Assembly (NCBI GenBank): GCA_964034945.1 | Contig: OZ035963.1 | Location: 50,048,032-50,112,031, forward strand | Direction: 5' to 3' | Length of the DNA: 64,000 bases | Origin: Chrysopilus asiliformis | Taxonomy: Eukaryota > Arthropoda > Insecta > Diptera > Rhagionidae | In this document: positions 57,191-64,000 of the stretch, piece by piece | Position numbering within the stretch: position 1 is the stretch's first letter | Layout: each line of letters starts with the position of its first letter | Program-made: the position numbers and the translations under genes | The notes under the pieces: generated by a model | Database searches by the model: none | What the model was told of the DNA's origin: nothing | The model's input: the letters and a program-made list of their open reading frames with translations, nothing else

Positions 57191-60100
57191 ATCGGAAATA
57201 TTTTTCCTGCTTAGAACAAGCCTCTAAAAATTCGAAAAAAATATTTACTGGATGAAAAATGTCTCGGAAATATTTTTCCTACTTAGAACAAGCCTCTAAA
57301 AATTCGAAAAAAATATTTACTGGATCAAAAAGGTCTCGGAAATATTTTTCATACTTAGAACAAGCCTCTAAATATTCGAAAAAAAATATTTACTGGATGA
57401 AAAAGGTCTCGGAAATATTTTTCCAACTTAGAACAAGCCTCTAAATATTCGAAAAAAATATTTACTGGATGAAAAAGGTCTCGGAAATATTTTTCCAACT
57501 TAGAACAAGCCTCTAAAAATTCGAAAAAAATATTTACTGGATGAAAAGGGTATCGGAAATATTTTTCAAACTTAGAACAAGCCTCTAAAAATTCGAAAAA
57601 AATATTTACTGGATGAAAAATGTCTCGGAAATATTTTTCCTACTTAGAACAAGCGTCTAAAAATTCGAAAAAAAATATTAACTGAATGAAAAAGGTCTCG
57701 GAAATATTTTTCCTACTTAGAACAAGCCTCTAAATATTCGAAAAAAATATTTACTGGATGAAAAAGGTCTCGGAAATATTTTTCCAACTTAGAACAAGCC
57801 TCTAAAAATTCGAAAAAAATATTTACTGGATCAAAAAGGTCTCGGAAATATTTTTCCTACTTAGAACAAGCCTCTAAATATTCGAAAAAAATATTTCCCG
57901 GGTAGAAAAGGTCTCGGAAATATTTTTCCTACTTAGAACAAGCCTCTAAAAATTCGAAAAAAATATTTACTGGATGAAAAAGGTATCGGAAATATTTTTC
58001 CTGCTTAGAACAAGCCTCTAAAAATTCGAAAAAAAATATTTACTGGATGAAAAATGTCTCGGAAATATTTTTCCTACTTAGAACAAGCCTCTTAAAATTC
58101 GAAAAAAATATTTACTGGATGAAAAATGTCTCGCAAATATTTTTCCAACTTAGAACAAGCCTCTAAAAATTCGAAAAAAATATTTACTGGATGAAAAAGG
58201 TATCGGAAATATTTTTCCTGCTTAGAACAAGCCTCTAAAAATTCGAAAAAAAATATTTCCCGGCTAGAAAAGGTCTCGAAAATATTTTTCCTACTTAGAA
58301 CAAGCCTCTAAAAATTCGAAAAAAATATTTCCCGGGTAGAAAAGGTCTCGGAAATATTTTTCCAACTTAGAACAAGCCTCTAAAAATTCGAAAAAAATAT
58401 TTACTGGATGAAAAAGGTATCGGAAATATTTTTCCTGCTTAGAACAAGCCTCTAAAAATTCGAAAAAAATATTTACTGGATGAAAAAGGTCTCGCAAATA
58501 TTTTTCCAACTTAGAACAAGCCTCTAAAAATTCGAAAAAAATATTTACTGGATCAAAAAGGTCTCGGAAATATTTTTCCAATTAGAACAAGCCTCTAAAA
58601 ATTCGAAAAAAATATTTCCCGGGTAGAAAAGGTCTCGAAAATATTTTTCCTACTTAGAACAAGCCTCCAAAAATTCGAAAAAAATATTTCCCGGGTAGAA
58701 AAGGTCTCGGAAATATTTTTCCTACTTAGAACAAGCCTCCAAAAATTCGAAAAAAATATTTCCCGGGTAGAAAAGGTCTCGGAAATATTTTTCCTACTTA
58801 GAACAAGCCTCCAAAAATTCGAAAAAAATATTTCCCGGGTAGAAAAGGTCTCGGAAATATTTTTCCAACTTAGAACAAGCCTCTAAAAATTCGAAAAAAA
58901 TATTTCCCGGGTAGAAAAGGTCTCGAAATAATTTTTCCTACTTAGAACAAGCCTCTAAAAATTCGAAAAAAATATTTCCCGGGTAGAAAAGGTCTCGGAA
59001 ATATTTTTCCTACTTAGAACAAGCCTCTAAAAATTCGAAAAAAATATTTACTAGATGAAAAAGGTCTCGGAAATATTTTTCCTACTTAGAACAAGCCTCT
59101 AAAAATTCGAAAAAAATATTAACTGAATGAAAAAATTCTCGGAAATATTTTTCCTACTTAGAACAAGCCTCTAAAAAATCGAAAAAAATATTTACTGGAT
59201 GAAAAAGGTCTCGGAAATATTTTTCCTACTCAGATCAAGCAATTCAAAATTCGAGAAAAATACACCCCGAATAGAAAAGGTCTTGGAAATATTTTTCCAA
59301 CTTAGAACAAGCCTCTAAATATTCGAAAAAAATATTTACTGGATCAAAAAGGTCTCGGAAATATTTTTCATACTTAGAACAAGCCTCTAAATATTCGAAA
59401 AAAATATTTACTGGATGAAAAAGGTCTCGGAAATATTTTTCCAACTTAGAACAAGCCTCTAAATATTCGAAAAAAATATTTACTGGATGAAAAAGGTATC
59501 GGAAATATTTTTCCTACTTAGAACAAGCCTCTAAAAATTCGAAAAAAATATTTCCCGGGTAGAAAAGGTCTCGGAAATATTTTTCCTACTTAGAACAAGC
59601 CTCTAAAAATTCGAGAAAAATATTTCCCGGGTAGAAAAGGTCTCGGAAATATTTTTCCAACTTAGAACAAGCCTCTAATAATTCGAAAAAAATATTTACT
59701 GGATGTAAAAGGTATCGGAAATATTTTTCCTGCTTAGAACAAGCCTCTAAAAATTCGAAAAAAATATTTACTGGATGAAAAATGTCTCGGAAATATTTTT
59801 CCTACTTAGAACAAGCCTCTAAAAATTCGAAAAAATTATTTACTGGATCAAAAAGGTCTCGGAAATATTTTTCCTGCTTAGAACAAGCCTCTAAAAATTC
59901 GAAAAAAATATTTCCCGGGTAGAAAAGGTCTCGGAAATATTTTTCCTACTTAGAACAAGCCTCTAAAAATTCGAAAAAAATATTTACTGGATGAAAAAGG
60001 TCTCGGAAATATTTTTCCTACTTAGAACAAGCCATTCAAAATTCGAGAAAAATACACCCCGAATAGAAAACGTCTTGGAAATATTTTTCCAACTTAGAAC

Positions 60101-63100
60101 AAGCCTCTAATAATTCGAAAAAAATATTTACTGGATGAAAAAGGTATCGGAAATATTTTTCCTGCTTAGAACAAGCCTTGAAAAATTCGAAAAAAATATT
60201 TACTGGATGAAAAATGTCTCGGAAGTACTTTTCCTACTTAGAACAAGCCTCTAAAAATTCGAAAAAAATATTTCCCGGGTAGAAAAGGTCTCGGAAATAT
60301 TTTTCCTACTTAGAACAAGCCTCTAAAAATTCGAGAAAAATATTTCCCGGGTAGAAAAGGTCTCGGAAATATTTTTCCAACTTAGAACAAGCCTCTAATA
60401 ATTCGAAAAAAATATTTACTGGATGTAAAAGGTATCGGAAATATTTTTCCTGCTTAGAACAAGCCTCTAAAAATTCGAAAAAAATATTTACTGGATGAAA
60501 AATGTCTCGGAAATATTTTTCCTACTTAGAACAAGCCTCTAAAAATTCGAAAAAATTATTTACTGGATCCAAAAGGTCTCGGAAATATTTTTCCTGCTTA
60601 GAACAAGCCTCTAAAAATTCGAAAAAAAAAATTACTGGATGAAAAAGGTCTCGGAAATATTTTTCCTACTTAGAACAAGCCTCTAAAAATTCGAAAAAAA
60701 TATTTACTGGATGAAAAAGGTATCGGAAATATTTTTCCAACTTAGAACAACCCTCTAAAAATTCGAAAAAAATATTTACTGGATGAAAAATGTCTCGGAA
60801 ATATTTTTCCTACTTAGAACAAGCCTCTAAAAATTCGAAAAAAATATTTACTGGATGAAAAAGGTCTCGGAAATATTTTTCCTACTTAGAACAAGCGTCT
60901 AAAAATTCGAAAAAAATATTAACTGAATGAAAAAGGTCTCGGAAATATTTTTCCTACTTAGAACAAGCCTCTAAAAATTCGAAAAAAATATTTACTGGAT
61001 GAAAAATGTCTCGGAAATATTTTTCCTACTTAGAACAAGCCTCTAAAAATTCGAAAAAATTATTTACTGGATCAAAAAGGTCTCGGAAATATTTTTCCAA
61101 CTTAGAAAAAGCCTCTAAATATTCGAAAAAAATATTTACTGGATGAAAAAGGTCTCGAAAATATTTTTCCTACTTAGAACAAGCCATTCAAAATTCGAGA
61201 AAAATACACCCCGAATAGAAAAGGTCTTGGAAATATTTTTCCAACTTAGAACAAGCCTCTAATAATTCGAAAAAAATATTTACTGGATGAAAAAGGTATC
61301 GGAAATATTTTTCCTGCTTAGAACAAGCCTTGAAAAATTCGAAAAAAATATTTACTGGATGAAAAATGTCTCGGAAGTATTTTTCCTACTTAGAACAAGC
61401 CTCTAAAAATTCGAAAAAAATATTTCCCGGGTAGAAAAGGTCTCGGAAATATTTGTCCTACTTAGAACAAGCCTCTAAAAATTCGAGAAAAATATTTCCC
61501 GGGTAGAAAAGGTCTCGGAAATATTTTTCCAACTTAGAACAAGCCTCTAATAATTCGAAAAAAATATTTACTGGATGAAAAATGTCTCGGAAATATTTTT
61601 CCTACTTAGAACAAGCTTCTAATAATTCGAAAAAAATATTTACTGGATCAAAAAGGTCTCGGAAATATTTTTCCTGCTTAGAACAAGCCTCTAAAAATTC
61701 GAAAAAAATATTTACTGGATGAAAAAGGTCTCGGAAATATTTTTCCTACTTAGAACAAGCCTCTAAAAATTCGAAAAAAATATTTACTGGATGAAAAAGG
61801 TATCGGAAATATTTTTCCAACTTAGAACAAGCCTCTAAAAATTCGAAAAAAATATTTACTGGATGAAAAATGTCTCGGAAATATTTTTCCTACTTAGAAC
61901 AAGCCTCTAAAAATTCGAAAAAAATATTTACTGGATGAAAAAGGTCTCGGAAATATTTTTCCTACTTAGAACAAGCCTCTAAAAATTCGAAAAAAATATT
62001 TCCCGGGTAGAAAAGGTCTCGGAAATATTTTTCCAACTTAGAACAAGCCTCTAAAAATTCGAAAAAATATTTACTGGATGAAAAAGGTATCGGAAATATT
62101 TTTCCTGCTTAGAACAAGCCTCTAAAAATTCGAAAAAAATATTTACTGGATGAAAAATGTCTCGGAAATATTTTTCCTACTTAGAACAAGCCTCTAAAAA
62201 TTCGAAAAAAATATTTACTGGATGAAAAAGGTCTCGGAAATATTTTTCCTACTTAGAACAAGCGTCTAAAAATTCGAAAAAAATATTAACTGAATGAAAA
62301 AGGTCTCGGAAATATTTTTCCTACTTAGAACAAGCCTCTAAAAATTCGAAAAAAATATTTACTGGATGAAAAAGGTATCGGAAATATTTTTCCTGCTTAG
62401 AACAAGCCTCTAAAAATTCTAAAAAAATATTTACTGGATGAAAAATGTCTCGGAAATATTTTTCCAACTTAGAACAAGCCTCTAAATATTCGAAAAAATA
62501 TTTACTGGATGAAAACAGTCTCGGAAATATTTTTCCAACTTAGAACAAGCCTCTAAAAATTCGAAAAAAATATTTCCCGGGTAGAAAAGGTCTCGGAAAT
62601 ATTTTTCCTACTTAGAACAAGCCTCTAAAAATTCGAAAAAAATATTTCCCGGGTAGAAAAGGTCTCGAAAATATTTTTCCTACTTAGAACAAGCCTCTAA
62701 AAATTCGAAAAAAATATTTACTGGATGAAAAAGGTATCGGAAATATTTTTCCTGCTTAGAACAAGCCTCTAAAAATTCGAAAAAAATATTTACTGGATGA
62801 AAAAGGTCTCGCAAATATTTTTCCAACTTAGAACAAGCCTCTAAAAATTCGAAAAAAATATTTCCCGGGTAGAAAAGGTCTCGAAAATATTTTTCCTACT
62901 TAGAACAAGCCTCTAGAAATTCGAAAAAAATATTTCCCGGGTAGAAAAGGTCTCGGAAATATTTTTCCTACTTAGAACAAGCTTCTAATAATTCGAAAAA
63001 AATATTTACTGGATGAAAAAGGTATCGGAAATATTTTTCCTGCTTAGAACAAGCCTCTAAAAATTCGAAAAAAATATTTACTGGATGAAAAATGTCTCGG

Positions 63101-64000
63101 AAATATTTTTCTTACTTAGAACAAGCCTCTAAAAATTCGAAAAAATATTTACTGGATGAAAAATGTCTCGGAAATATTTTTCCTACTTAGAACAAGCCTC
63201 TAAAAATTCGAAAAAAATATTTACTGGATCCAAAAGGTCTCGGAAATATTTTTCCGACTTAGAACAAGCCTCTAAATATTCGAAAAAAATATTTACTGGA
63301 TGAAAAAGGTCTCGGAAATATTTTTCCAACTTAGAACAGGCCTCTAAAAATTCGAAAAAAATATTTACTGGACGAAAAAGGTCTCAGAAATATTTTTCCT
63401 ACTTAGAACAAGCCTCTAAAAATTCGAAAAAAATATTTCCCGGGTAGAAAAGGTCTCGAAAATATTTTTCCTACTTAGAACAAGCCTCTAAAAATTCGAA
63501 AAAAATATTTACTGGATGAAAAAGGTATCGGAAATATTTTTCCAACTTAGAACAAGCCTCTAAAAATTCGAAAAAAATATTAACTGAATGAAAAAGGTCT
63601 CGGAAATATTTTTCCTACTTAGAACAAGCCTCTAAAAATTCGAAAAAAATATTAACTGAATGAAAAAATTCTCGGAAATATTTTTCCTACTTAGAACAAG
63701 CCTCTAAAAAATCGAAAAAAATATTTACTGGATGAAAAAGGTCTCGGAAATATTTTTCCTACTCAGATCAAGCAATTCAAAATTCGAGAAAAATACACCC
63801 CGAATAGAAAAGGTCTTGGAAATATTTTTCCAACTTAGAACAAGCCTCTAAATATTCGAAAAAAATATTTACTGGATCAAAAAGGTCTCGGAAATATTTT
63901 TCATACTTAGAACAAGCCTCTAAATATTCGAAAAAAATATTTACTGGATGAAAAAGGTCTCGGAAATATTTTTCCAACTTAGAACAAGCCTCTAAATATT

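Larger units (their letters stand above)
36154..64000. repeat. 72-bp satellite array, right block (about 387 monomers, continues off the window)
   Basis: The same monomer as in the left block continues in the same orientation to the last base. New variant classes appear: GCCTCCAAAAATTCG monomers dominate about 43.2-47.0 kb, CTAATAATTCG and AACTGAATGAAAA variants appear from about 47 kb, and a divergent marker monomer (CAATTCAAAATTCGAGAAAA followed by TACACCCCGAATAG) appears from 51.5 kb. Single-base length variants (71 or 73 bp, for example CCAATTAG) are frequent. The array runs off the right edge, so its full size is unknown. Confidence 0.98.
49481..64000. repeat. 7,704-bp higher-order repeat, two copies (second truncated by the window)
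   Basis: From about 49481 to 57184 the sequence recurs at +7,704 bp (107 monomers). Matching landmarks include AAAGGGTATCGG (49842 and 57546), CTCGAAATAATTTTTCC (51219 and 58923) and the TACACCCC marker (51558 and 59262). The offset falls to 7,632 bp after about 54990 because copy 2 lacks exactly one monomer near 62695. The junction monomer at about 57170-57190 is chimeric: CCCGGGTAGAAAAGG is joined to TATCGG, which otherwise follows ACTGGATGAAAAAGG. Confidence 0.88.

Noticed and set aside
43937..57444. Plus-strand 61-codon frames starting MSRKYFS in the satellite
   Set aside because: They do start at ATG, created by the AAAATGTCTCG monomer variant, but consist only of repeat and recur wherever that variant occurs.
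20690..63977. Many minus-strand frames of 65-144 codons encoding EKYFRDLF-type repeats
   Set aside because: They are translations of the 72-bp satellite, open at TTG rather than ATG, end at the TAG of CCTAC monomers, and have no unique sequence.
19135..64000. CRISPR-like array
   Set aside because: The whole 72-bp unit is repeated; there are no unique spacers between short repeats, and the setting is eukaryotic.

Overview
The window looks like eukaryotic, most likely insect, heterochromatin or gene-poor intergenic DNA. It is AT-rich, has no convincing intact protein-coding gene, contains a mariner relic whose TIR and transposase resemble the capitata/mellifera type, is crowded with small inverted-repeat elements (MITEs) and degenerate dispersed repeats, and ends in a very large satellite array. 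Insect is an inference from the mariner type and the repeat style; I cannot name the species.

Layout. Bases 1-19,134 are a repeat graveyard. It holds an internally deleted mariner (2422-3324); imperfect foldback elements (4756-5057, 11503-12064); a near-perfect long inverted repeat (8262-8585); a 121-122 bp tandem array (8680-9560) expanded from a dispersed repeat also present near 4.1-4.7 kb and 16.1-16.4 kb; MITEs with clear target duplications (7022-7261 CAA, 10051-10287 TTAA, 18484-18700 TTA); three copies of a family ending in a TATACCC/GGGTATA hairpin, one with an expanded GACGGACA minisatellite; two inverted copies of a GC-rich hairpin block (13477-13610, 18711-18779); and three tRNA-like B-box fragments (16.49-17.39 kb).

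Bases 19,135-64,000 are a 72-bp satellite, about 600 monomers, running off the right end. It is broken once, at 34,478-36,153, by a 1,676-bp non-satellite insertion that itself carries three inverted-repeat elements, two of them joined into a near-palindrome of about 490 bp. Monomers differ at a few diagnostic sites and are organised into nested higher-order repeats: 432, 1,082, 1,152, 1,370, about 2,160, 2,808-2,952, 4,605 and 7,704 bp. Copies often differ by exactly one monomer, the signature of unequal exchange or slippage.

No genes act together here: the mariner transposase is dead and the other elements have no visible coding capacity. Because 72 is a multiple of three, the satellite gives long open frames with a 24-residue repeat on the minus strand, but the frames checked open at TTG rather than ATG and I treat them as spurious. 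The most interesting material is the multi-level organisation of the satellite, its single clean interruption, and the palindromic MITE pair inside that interruption.
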